Assembly (NCBI GenBank): GCA_016188985.1
Contig: JACPGM010000064.1
Location: 1-37,150, forward strand
Length of the DNA: 37,150 nucleotides
Source of the DNA: Lentisphaerota bacterium
GTDB lineage: Bacteria > Verrucomicrobiota > Kiritimatiellia > JAAZAB01
Direction of reading: 5' to 3'
Shown here: piece by piece, positions 8,006 through 14,715 of the stretch
Layout of the letters: each line of letters starts with the position of its first letter
Numbering within the stretch: the first letter of the stretch is position 1
Translations under genes and position numbers: made by a program
Notes under the pieces: generated by a model
Seen by the model: the letters and a program-made list of their open reading frames with translations, nothing else
Told to the model about the DNA's origin: nothing
Database searches by the model: none

Positions 8006-10206
8006 GAAAGAACAAGCTCCTGAGCGAAACATATCGCAACCGGGTGATGGAACTTTTTTCATCAGCCGGCAGCCAACCATTGACCGAGAAGCAGATTGCC
8101 AAGACGCTGGCCGTGCGCGGGTCGGCGGCCAAGCACATCCGCACGCTGCTGGAATGGATGGTGCGCAACGGCGAAATCGTGCGCATCCATCAGAACCTTT
8201 ATTCGCTGGGCCAGCCGGCCGATCTCGTTACCGGCAACCTCGACGTCTTGAGCAGCGGCAATGGTCTTGTGCAGCCGCAGGACGGTTCCGCCGAGATCTT
8301 TGTGGGGCGCAATGAATTGGGCACCGCTTTGCCGAGCGACCGGGTGGTAGTGCGCCTGGACCCCGGCCAGGTGGACCCGGAAGCGCGCGTGCGCCGCACA
8401 GGCAAAGTTATTCGCATCCTGGAACGTTCCCGCCGGGCGGTTGCCGGCACGCTTAAAGCAACGAGCCGCTTTCACTATGTCGTGCCGATTGATCCGGCCT
8501 ATACGCAGGATTTTTACGTGGCCGATCCCAAAGGCGCGCGCGTTGGCGACCGGGTGGTTATCCAGTTCACCGAATGGGCCCACAAGCATGTCAGCCCGGA
8601 AGCGGAAATCATCGAGGTGATCGGTCCGGAAACCAATCCTTCTTTGGACACGCTGACTATTATCCGGCACTACGGTTTGCGCGATAACTTTCCGGCCCCC
8701 GTCTTGCGCGAAGCCGAGGCTTCGCCTGATTTGCTGGCTGATCCCGGCCAACGCCGTGACTTGCGCGAGTGGTTTATTTTTACGATTGACCCCGCCACTT
8801 CCCGCGATTTTGATGACGCCCTTTCGCTTACCACCGACGCGCGCGGCCACCGGGTGCTCGGCATCCATATCGCCGATGTGGAGCATTTTGTCCGACCGGG
8901 CACCGCCCTGGATCGCGAAGCGCGGCGGCGCGGCAACAGCGTTTATCTGCCGGACAAAGTCCTGCCCATGTTGCCGGAACAGCTTTCCAACGGCTTGTGC
9001 AGTTTGCGGCCGGACGAGGATCGCCTGGCTTTTTCGGTCCTGATTACGTTTAATGACGAGGGCGCGCCCCTCCATACCGAGTTTTGCAAGAGCCTGATCC
9101 GCTCGCGCTGGCGTCTGAACTATGGCCAGGCCTTGGCCCTGCTGGAGGGGCGCGAGCCGGCCGGGGTTGCGGTCAGCTCAACGGGCACAGCGCTGCTCAA
9201 GCAAGTGCATCAACTGGCCCAGCAATTGCGCGCGCGGCGCCAGGCCCAATGGGCGCTCGACCTGGATGTGCCGGAATATGAAGTTATCATGGGCGCCGAC
9301 GGGATGATTGCGGATATCCGCCAGAACCTGAACGATATTTCGCACCAGTTGATCGAGGAATGCATGGTGGCGGCCAACGAAGCCGTTGACCGCGAACTAA
9401 GCGCGCGCGGGTTTGCGCTCATCCATCGGGTCCACGAGCCGCCGCGGCCGGAAAAACTGGAAATGCTCGCGGCGCAACTGAAGGACATGGGCTTGCGCCC
9501 CGGGGACCTTTCCCATCGCAAGAACATCGCGGATTTTTTGAAGAAAGTCGCCGGTCACCCGCTCGAATACGATATCAAGCTGGCCACACTCAAGAGCATG
9601 CAGCGCGCGGTGTATTCGCCGCAGGCGCTGGGTCATTACGGGCTGGCCAAGAAATTCTACGCGCATTTCACCTCGCCAATCCGGCGCTATCCGGACCTGC
9701 TGGCGCACCGCACGCTCCAGGCCATGCTTGGTCGGCGCCGTTCGCCCTATGGGCCGGGCGAGCTCGCGGGCATAAGCCGGGAGTGCTCGCGGACGGAATT
9801 AGTGGCTGAGACCGCGGAGAAGAATCTGCTGGAAATCAAGAAATACCGGTTTCTGGAGCAGCAGCTTGCCCGCAAACAACCGAAAGTCTACGACGCGGTC
9901 GTGGTGCGCGTGAAGAACTTCGGTCTGTTTGTCGAACTGAAGCAGTTGCAGGTGCAGGGCCTGGTGCACGTTTCGACTCTTTCCGACAAATTTCTCCGTT
10001 ACGATGAACAGCGCCGGGTGCTGTGCGCGGGGCAAGTGCGCTTTGCCGTCGGCGACCGCCTGAAGGTTTTACCGGTGCGGGTGGATTTTGACAAACGCCA
10101 GATTGATTTTGCCATTGCGGGCCAAGAACGCTTTATGCGCCCGCGCGTTGGCAAGAGCCGTCGGCTGGAGCAATCCCGGGGCACTCGCGGGTCCCGCAGC
10201 CGGTAG
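8002..10206 (+). CDS. rnr: Ribonuclease R / RNB-family exoribonuclease
   Basis: 734 residues. A 3'-to-5' hydrolytic exoribonuclease that degrades structured RNA. The order is an N-terminal winged-helix-like region (LTEKQIAKTLAVRG), cold-shock/OB domains (GNLDVLSSGNGLVQP and AGTLKATSRFHYVVP), the RNB catalytic domain with DPATSRDFDDALSL (metal-binding aspartates), HFTSPIRRYPDLLAHR near its end, and a C-terminal S1 domain (VKNFGLFVELKQLQVQGLVHVSTL). It ends in a short basic tail (RPRVGKSRRLEQSRGTRGSRSR), common in RNase R. It starts at TTG 8002 with GAGGTG upstream and overlaps the acylphosphatase stop by four bases. Confidence 0.95.
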   Translation: MRKNKLLSETYRNRVMELFSSAGSQPLTEKQIAKTLAVRGSAAKHIRTLLEWMVRNGEIVRIHQNLYSLGQPADLVTGNLDVLSSGNGLVQPQDGSAEIFVGRNELGTALPSDRVVVRLDPGQVDPEARVRRTGKVIRILERSRRAVAGTLKATSRFHYVVPIDPAYTQDFYVADPKGARVGDRVVIQFTEWAHKHVSPEAEIIEVIGPETNPSLDTLTIIRHYGLRDNFPAPVLREAEASPDLLADPGQRRDLREWFIFTIDPATSRDFDDALSLTTDARGHRVLGIHIADVEHFVRPGTALDREARRRGNSVYLPDKVLPMLPEQLSNGLCSLRPDEDRLAFSVLITFNDEGAPLHTEFCKSLIRSRWRLNYGQALALLEGREPAGVAVSSTGTALLKQVHQLAQQLRARRQAQWALDLDVPEYEVIMGADGMIADIRQNLNDISHQLIEECMVAANEAVDRELSARGFALIHRVHEPPRPEKLEMLAAQLKDMGLRPGDLSHRKNIADFLKKVAGHPLEYDIKLATLKSMQRAVYSPQALGHYGLAKKFYAHFTSPIRRYPDLLAHRTLQAMLGRRRSPYGPGELAGISRECSRTELVAETAEKNLLEIKKYRFLEQQLARKQPKVYDAVVVRVKNFGLFVELKQLQVQGLVHVSTLSDKFLRYDEQRRVLCAGQVRFAVGDRLKVLPVRVDFDKRQIDFAIAGQERFMRPRVGKSRRLEQSRGTRGSRSR

Positions 10207-10228
10207 CGCCAGGGAAGCACTTTTTAAT

Positions 10229-10257
10229 TTGTCATTGGCCGTGAAATGCTTTAGATT
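10229..10257 (+). promoter_or_regulatory. Candidate promoter for the ferredoxin-pilM operon
   Basis: TTGTCA (10229-10234) and TAGATT (10252-10257) with a 17-bp spacer lie about 30 bases before the ferredoxin start codon. Each hexamer matches the consensus at four or five positions. Inference only. Confidence 0.4.
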
Positions 10258-10286
10258 AACAACAAAACCTAATTAGGAGGCTGCTC

Positions 10287-10475
10287 ATGAAAGCGATCGT
10301 GGATGCTGACTTGTGCACGGGTTGCGGTTTGTGCGTTGATACGTGTCCGGCGGTGTTTGAAATGAACGACGCCGTGGCCAAAGTCCGCGTGGCGGAAGTT
10401 CCCGAAGACGCCGTGGAGAGCTGCCGGGAGGCCACGGATAATTGCCCGGTCGAAGCTATTCGGATTGAAGAATGA
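10287..10475 (+). CDS. Single-cluster [4Fe-4S] ferredoxin
   Basis: 62 residues. Ligands CTGCGLC (C10, C13, C16) and the distal CP (C53) bind one [4Fe-4S] cluster. C20 and C46 correspond to the pair that forms a disulfide in Thermotoga/Desulfovibrio-type ferredoxins. It is a soluble electron carrier. A strong AGGAGG precedes the ATG. Its stop lies three bases before the start of the PilM-like gene, so the two are translated from one message, although no redox role in pilus assembly is known. Its electron partner is not evident nearby; the radical SAM enzymes 16 kb away are one possibility. Confidence 0.93.
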   Translation: MKAIVDADLCTGCGLCVDTCPAVFEMNDAVAKVRVAEVPEDAVESCREATDNCPVEAIRIEE

Positions 10476-10478
10476 GCG

Positions 10479-11537
10479 ATGGCTATTCTCGACCAGTTGG
10501 GTCCGCAACTGGCGGCGGCGACGAAGCTGCTGCGGGCGTTGCGCCAGCCGCCCCAGGAGCTGGTGGCGGTTGATTTTGATCCGGCGGCCACGCGCTGTGT
10601 GCGCTTGAAAGTGAGCGGCGCCGAGGTCGAGGCGCTGGCTGCGGACATATTGCCGGCCTTGGATCTGGGCGACGAGGCGCAGGTCAAAGCGTTTGAATTG
10701 CCCAAGCCGCTGGCCGCCCGTTATGTGGCCATCTGCATTCCGGGATCCGGCGCGATTGTCAAGTTGTTGAACTTTCCCGGCGCCCTGGATGACAAGGCCG
10801 AGGAACAGATTCGCGAACATATGGGCGTGGGCGAGGGCGCCTTCCGCTTCGGCTACCGGCTGATCAGTCAGACCCGCTCCGAGACGCGCTTGCTGACCGT
10901 GGCCATTCCGGAAGCCCAGGTGCAGGCGGCTTGCGCTGTTTTCCCGACCGGCTTGCCGGCGCCGACCTCGGTCGAAGTGAGCGGCTTGGCGGTTATGTCA
11001 GCCTTCCTCCATGGACCCGCGGCGGCCGCTCAGGACGAGGCCGTCGGGGTTGTTGAATTCGGCGCGCGCGACACGTATTTTGCCTTCTTTAAGAAGCGCG
11101 AGCTGGTTTTAATCCGCAAATTTGACTTCGGGCATTTGAACCTGCTGGAACGCCTCGAGCGCGGCATGGGCGCTGATCGCCAAACGGCCTTGAACATTAT
11201 GCGGGATCAGTCCTTTGACATTTCCCAGTTGATCAAGGATATGACTGATCCATTCATTAAACAACTGGTCATTTCCCAGCATTTTGTCGAGCGGCGCGAA
11301 AACTGCCATATATCCAGGATCTTTGTGCCCGATGATCCGAGTATCACGCGCGTCTGGCTGAACGATATCAAGGCGGCCGTGGGCCTGGAGGTCGGCACCT
11401 GGCATCCTTTCGAGGGGGTCAAGTTGTTGCCCGAAGCTCTGAGCGGGAAGTTGGAAGCCAGCCGCTGTGACTTTGCCGCCGCCGTGGGCGCGGCCCTGGC
11501 CAAGTTTGAAGAAGGCCGTGGGGGTTCCGGCGGGTGA
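10479..11537 (+). CDS. pilM: PilM-like type IV pilus assembly ATPase-fold protein
   Basis: 352 residues. Assigned to the PilM/actin-like family from the pattern ELVAVDFDPAATRCVRLK (N-terminal nucleotide-fold strand), the central GVVEFGARDTYFAFFKKRELVLIRKFDFG and the position before PilN- and PilO-like genes. PilM is a cytoplasmic actin-fold protein that binds the N-terminal tail of PilN beneath the inner membrane. No signal peptide or membrane segment is present, as expected. Overall divergence is high, so the symbol rests partly on gene order. It follows the ferredoxin by three bases. The C-terminus is Gly/Ser-rich (EEGRGGSGG). Confidence 0.72.
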   Translation: MAILDQLGPQLAAATKLLRALRQPPQELVAVDFDPAATRCVRLKVSGAEVEALAADILPALDLGDEAQVKAFELPKPLAARYVAICIPGSGAIVKLLNFPGALDDKAEEQIREHMGVGEGAFRFGYRLISQTRSETRLLTVAIPEAQVQAACAVFPTGLPAPTSVEVSGLAVMSAFLHGPAAAAQDEAVGVVEFGARDTYFAFFKKRELVLIRKFDFGHLNLLERLERGMGADRQTALNIMRDQSFDISQLIKDMTDPFIKQLVISQHFVERRENCHISRIFVPDDPSITRVWLNDIKAAVGLEVGTWHPFEGVKLLPEALSGKLEASRCDFAAAVGAALAKFEEGRGGSGG

Positions 11538-11538
11538 A

Positions 11539-11576
11539 GACGGATGCCAGACGACGGACGCCGGACGACGGACGCC
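11539..11576. repeat. Short tandem repeat, 14-bp unit
   Basis: About 2.7 copies of GACGGACGCCGGAC (units at 11539, 11553 and 11567) in the gap between the PilM- and PilN-like genes. Confidence 0.85.
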
Positions 11577-11610
11577 ATAGCCCCGCATTAGCTGGGAAAG
11601 GTTTAAGGCC

Positions 11611-12252
11611 ATGAACCTGCAAGTGGATTTCCTGCTGGATAGCGAACGCCGCAGCGGCAGTTCGGTAAGCCCGAAATTTGTTATTCGCCTGGCGGCCATT
11701 ATCGTTCCGGCCGTTCTGCTTGGTTTGTTCATGATTCTCAGCACGGCCTACCAGGTATCCAAACATGACCGGAATACGGTTGAACAGGAGAAGCGCCAGA
11801 TTGATCCTGAGTATCGGAAGGTCATTAACCTGGAAAAGGAATTGAAGGAGGCGCAGAGTTTGGCGGCGGCTATCCAGGGGTGGAAGGATTCGCGGCTGGA
11901 TGCCTACCGGTTCCTGCGGGGGTTGCAGCGCGCGGTGCCGTTATCCGTTCAATTGACCCAGGGTGTGCTCAATGAGAAAGTGGAAGCCGTGGAGAGCGCC
12001 GTCGGGCGCACCGCCATGCTCCAGCTGAAAGGCCGCGTGGGCGGGGCAAGTCCCGAGGCTGACGTGCGGCGTTTGTACGAGGCGCTTAAAAGCGAGCCGC
12101 CGTTTCCTGATCTTATGGAGCAAGTCGAGGTGAAGCGCTTTGCCGCCTCGGAAGCGCGCGATGAGCAGGATATCCGGGTTTTTGATATCGAGTGTAAATT
12201 GAAGCCGCGGCTGCTTATGGCGCCGGCACGCCCGGCAAGCGCGACGAAATGA
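11611..12252 (+). CDS. pilN: PilN-like inner-membrane pilus assembly protein
   Basis: 213 residues. A short cytoplasmic N-terminus (MNLQVDFLLDSERR) is followed by one transmembrane helix (about 25-45), a coiled-coil region (about 52-85, EQEKRQIDPEYRKVINLEKELKEA) and a periplasmic alpha/beta region (SVQLTQGVLNE...). This is the PilN/GspL-C architecture. PilN links cytoplasmic PilM to PilO in the periplasm. The NLxxxFLL-type start resembles the PilN motif that docks into PilM. AAGG lies just before the ATG. It is separated from the PilO-like gene by a 190-bp palindromic repeat. Confidence 0.7.
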   Translation: MNLQVDFLLDSERRSGSSVSPKFVIRLAAIIVPAVLLGLFMILSTAYQVSKHDRNTVEQEKRQIDPEYRKVINLEKELKEAQSLAAAIQGWKDSRLDAYRFLRGLQRAVPLSVQLTQGVLNEKVEAVESAVGRTAMLQLKGRVGGASPEADVRRLYEALKSEPPFPDLMEQVEVKRFAASEARDEQDIRVFDIECKLKPRLLMAPARPASATK

Positions 12253-12271
12253 CGGGTCAGGAAAAACGCTT

Positions 12272-12462
12272 AGATGTAGCACCCCTACAGGGTGCGGGAG
12301 GGTTTTGGGCAACACCTTTTGACCTGGGGTTGCGCCCCAGGCTATGATGTAGCTGCCCTTCAGGCAGATGAAGCCAAGGCAATAGAGCGATTTGCGTAAA
12401 GATAGAGAAACACAACCCCAACGGGGTTAAACATCATAGCCCAGCGAGCATCGCTGGGTTAA
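12272..12462. repeat. Compound palindromic repeat, family E copy 2
   Basis: It includes a hairpin CCTGGGGTTGCGCCCCAGG followed by CTATGATGT, and at the far end ACATCATAGCCCAGCG pairs with it. Further hairpins sit at CACCCCTACAGGGTG and CAACCCCAACGGGGTT. It is related to 2553-2672. It lies between the PilN- and PilO-like genes and occupies nearly the whole gap. Confidence 0.8.
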
Positions 12463-12480
12463 TGGAACCATGATCATTGG

Positions 12481-13107
12481 ATGGCCGCCATGCCCACATT
12501 GTCTCTGACAAAAAAACAGATTCAATTGCTTGCCGGCGGGGTCGGGGGGGCCATAGCCTTCCTGGTTATTATTCAGTTGAGCGTGGCGCCCATGGTTAAG
12601 ACCATGAAAGATAATCGGGCCAGTTCCCGGGCCTTGCGCGAGGAGCTGGATAAGGCCCGGAAAGTGGTTGGCCGGGGCGTGGAAATCCAGCGCAACCTGA
12701 CTCAGACCCGCGCCGATATCCGGGCCTTTGCGACCAATATGCCTTTGCCGGTACTCGGCAATTACCTGCTGGCCAGAGAGCAGCAGATCCGCGCGGTGTG
12801 CGCCCCGCTCAATATTTCCGTCGAGAATGTGCAGGAATTTGACGTGCTCAAGGTGGCCGGCTGGAACGAGTTGTTCAAGGTCTATCGCGTGCGCGTGGTG
12901 GGACGCGCCGGGGTCAATGAACTGGCCCGTTGTTTCCATGTGCTCCAGATGCGCAATCCGCTCTTGTCCATCTCGGCGATTAATATCGTGCCGCTGGAGG
13001 GCATTCCCAATATCCATAACTTCAGTTTCGTGGTCGGCTGGCTGATCTGGGCCGACCCCGATCAGCGTCCGTCATTTTTAGAGGAGAGCCCATCAAAGGC
13101 GCCGTGA
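12481..13107 (+). CDS. pilO: PilO-like inner-membrane pilus assembly protein
   Basis: 208 residues. A short N-terminus (LTKKQIQLL) precedes one transmembrane helix (about 17-36), a coiled-coil stretch (about 45-80) and a ferredoxin-like periplasmic domain (VYRVRVVGRAGVNELARCFHVLQMRNPLLSIS). The segment 'NPLLSISAINI' resembles PilO proteins that dimerise with PilN. Akkermansia Amuc_1100 is a PilO-like protein of a related PVC locus, a comparison from knowledge of such loci. The start could be ATG 12481 or 12490; neither has a clear binding site. Confidence 0.68.
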   Translation: MAAMPTLSLTKKQIQLLAGGVGGAIAFLVIIQLSVAPMVKTMKDNRASSRALREELDKARKVVGRGVEIQRNLTQTRADIRAFATNMPLPVLGNYLLAREQQIRAVCAPLNISVENVQEFDVLKVAGWNELFKVYRVRVVGRAGVNELARCFHVLQMRNPLLSISAINIVPLEGIPNIHNFSFVVGWLIWADPDQRPSFLEESPSKAP

Positions 13108-13109
13108 AT

Positions 13110-13134
13110 AAATTTTTCGCCGGGCGAAAAATTT
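13110..13134. terminator. Perfect hairpin just after pilO-like stop (possible terminator)
   Basis: AAATTTTTCGCC (13110-13121) and GGCGAAAAATTT (13123-13134) are perfect inverted repeats starting two bases after the stop codon. The A/T tracts are inside the stem rather than after it, so it may be part of a repeat element instead of a true intrinsic terminator. Confidence 0.35.
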
Positions 13135-13135
13135 A

Positions 13136-13302
13136 GTAACTGCTGCTAAGCAAGAAATGGAACTGCGAAACACGCGAAAGGCGCTAAAAATAGGAATGGA
13201 CTTTGTATTCTAATTTCGCGTATTTTCCGCCAGAGGCGGATCTGCCTCAGGCATGACGCGCATTTCGTAGTTAATTGTTTTCTCAGATAGCTGAGTAGTT
13301 AC
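13136..13302. mobile_element. Element with GTAACT...AGTTAC termini and family D interior
   Basis: The left end GTAACTGCTGCTAAG and right end CTGAGTAGTTAC form an imperfect inverted pair like those of the elements at 7523, 22841 and 29316. The interior (AAGAAATGGAACTGCGAAA ... CGCATTTCGTAG) matches the repeat at 495-638 instead. No target duplication was found. Confidence 0.6.
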
Positions 13303-13324
13303 GCGTCGCGCAAAAAAACAGCTT

Positions 13325-13762
13325 ATGCGGTTTTTATTACAAGTGGTAATCATGTCTTTATTGGCAGGTGGATGGTTGGCGGCTCCAGCCCAAGCCCAGA
13401 CACCGTCGAACAGCGCCGCCGCCTTTGCGCCGAAGGCGCCCGCGGGCTATGATGCCGATTATGTCCTTACGTTAAGGGACCCGTTCAGTCCCGTTGGGTA
13501 TGTTCTGCCAGAAATTGAAGGGTCGGCCGTTGTTCCGGGCGATCCCGGGATCCCTGCGCCCCGCCTTGACCTGATAACCAGGGCGCGCTCCCGGGTGCGG
13601 CTGATGGCAGTGATACAGCGCGGCGACGCCTATGTGGCCAATGTAAATGGGACTATTGTTAAGGTTGGCGATGAAATCGAAGTCACCGTGGAGGGCCAGA
13701 CGGTTGTGTTTGTCGTCAAGGATATTGCCGTGGGCCGGATTGTGCTCGAACCGCGGCGGTAG
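13325..13762 (+). CDS. PilP/GspC-like secreted protein
   Basis: 145 residues with a clear signal peptide (FLLQVVIMSLLAGGWLAAPAQA, cleavage after residue 24). The mature protein has RDPFSP (51-56), the 'DPF.P' motif typical of PilP and GspC, followed by a small beta domain (RVRLMAVIQRGDAYVANVNGTIVKVGDEIEV...VVFVVKDIAVGRIVLE). That is the homology-region fold that docks onto the secretin N-domains. It would link the PilN/PilO inner-membrane platform to the outer-membrane secretin encoded two genes later. Unlike classical PilP it lacks a lipobox. The function is inferred from motif and gene order. Confidence 0.7.
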   Translation: MRFLLQVVIMSLLAGGWLAAPAQAQTPSNSAAAFAPKAPAGYDADYVLTLRDPFSPVGYVLPEIEGSAVVPGDPGIPAPRLDLITRARSRVRLMAVIQRGDAYVANVNGTIVKVGDEIEVTVEGQTVVFVVKDIAVGRIVLEPRR

Positions 13763-13837
13763 AGCCTGTTTTTTTCTCTTGCTATTCTGCAAGGGAATGA
13801 ATAAGTTTAGCCCAACGATTGCATCCAGGAGGGGGCT

Positions 13838-14500
13838 ATGAAGATTTGGCATGCCAGGTTGGCGGGTTTGCTGCCGGTTATGGGCTTAGCCCTGCTCCTG
13901 GCCTTTACCGGCTGCGAGGATCCCACCGACGAAGACAGCAGCGGGGCCGACAGCTATTTCGACAACAACCCCTACACCTCGGCCTCCCGCGATACGCCTC
14001 TGCCTTCCGTTTTAGCACTTACCCCCTCTTTTGGCACCGCCAGTATTATCGGCCAGACCATTGCCTTCGTGGTCAGCGGCGGGTATGGCGCCTATCATTG
14101 GAGCGTGTCTGACGCATCCGTCGGCACGGTCGCATCCAAGGGGGCTAATATGGCGCTCTATACGGCCGTGGCCATCGGTAACAATGACGTGATTGTCCAG
14201 GATGACGAAGGTCATTACGCCGTGGCTCACATTTCGCCGGTCGTGGATACGCCGGGCATCACGCCTTCGGCGGTTACACTTAAGAGTGGCGCGCTCTATG
14301 CCTCGTTCACGGTGAGCGGCGGCACACCGCCTTATACCTGGACGTCCGGCAATACCAGCTTGGGCACGGTCTCGTATTCGGCCGCCTCCAGTTACGTCGC
14401 GGCTTACACGGCCGTCTCCGGCGCTTATGGTGTGAACGAGATAACGGTTGTTGATGCCGAAGGCCGCACGGCTTCCGCTACGGTGACTCAGGAGCCGTGA
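13838..14500 (+). CDS. Lipoprotein with two Ig-like repeats
   Basis: 220 residues. A signal peptide ends in the lipobox AFTGC, so C26 should be lipidated and the protein anchored in a membrane by the Lnt pathway. After an acidic linker, two similar modules follow: (A) LTPSFGTASIIGQTIAFVVSGGYGAYHWSV... and (B) ITPSAVTLKSGALYASFTVSGGTPPYTWTS.... Each has a V-S-G-G-x-x-x-Y-x-W core typical of bacterial Ig-like/BIG domains. AGGAGG a few bases before the ATG fixes the start. Its place inside the pilus assembly set, directly before the secretin, suggests a secretin-associated or pilotin-like role, but no known pilotin similarity is seen. Confidence 0.85.
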   Translation: MKIWHARLAGLLPVMGLALLLAFTGCEDPTDEDSSGADSYFDNNPYTSASRDTPLPSVLALTPSFGTASIIGQTIAFVVSGGYGAYHWSVSDASVGTVASKGANMALYTAVAIGNNDVIVQDDEGHYAVAHISPVVDTPGITPSAVTLKSGALYASFTVSGGTPPYTWTSGNTSLGTVSYSAASSYVAAYTAVSGAYGVNEITVVDAEGRTASATVTQEP

Positions 14501-14537
14501 TGGTTGGCAGGTAATTCAAGATAGGAATTTTAATCTT

Positions 14538-14638
14538 CTGTAGCCGCGCCCGCCCGCCTGCAACGCAGTGCGTAGCACTGCGGGCAGGTGAGGGCGTGGA
14601 TTCCGCCGGAGGCCACGGCGTCACCGCCGCGGCTACAG
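14538..14638. repeat. Family A palindromic repeat, copy 1
   Basis: Perfect 11-bp inverted termini CTGTAGCCGCG (14538-14548) and CGCGGCTACAG (14628-14638). The interior carries CCCGCCTGC...GCGGGCAGG and a GCGTAGC core. Copies are at 16887 and 17035. It creates an open extension upstream of the secretin that is unlikely to be translated. Confidence 0.85.
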
Positions 14639-14715
14639 ATCAGGAATGTAGCCGCCTCACTCCGTTGAGGCGTCCGAAACAGTTGCGGCTTTACCGACTA
14701 ATTCAAGGGACCATT

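Noticed and set aside
14596..14715. Forty-codon N-terminal extension of the secretin
   Set aside because: It is encoded by palindromic repeat DNA; GTG 14716 has a good ribosome-binding site and is followed directly by a signal segment.
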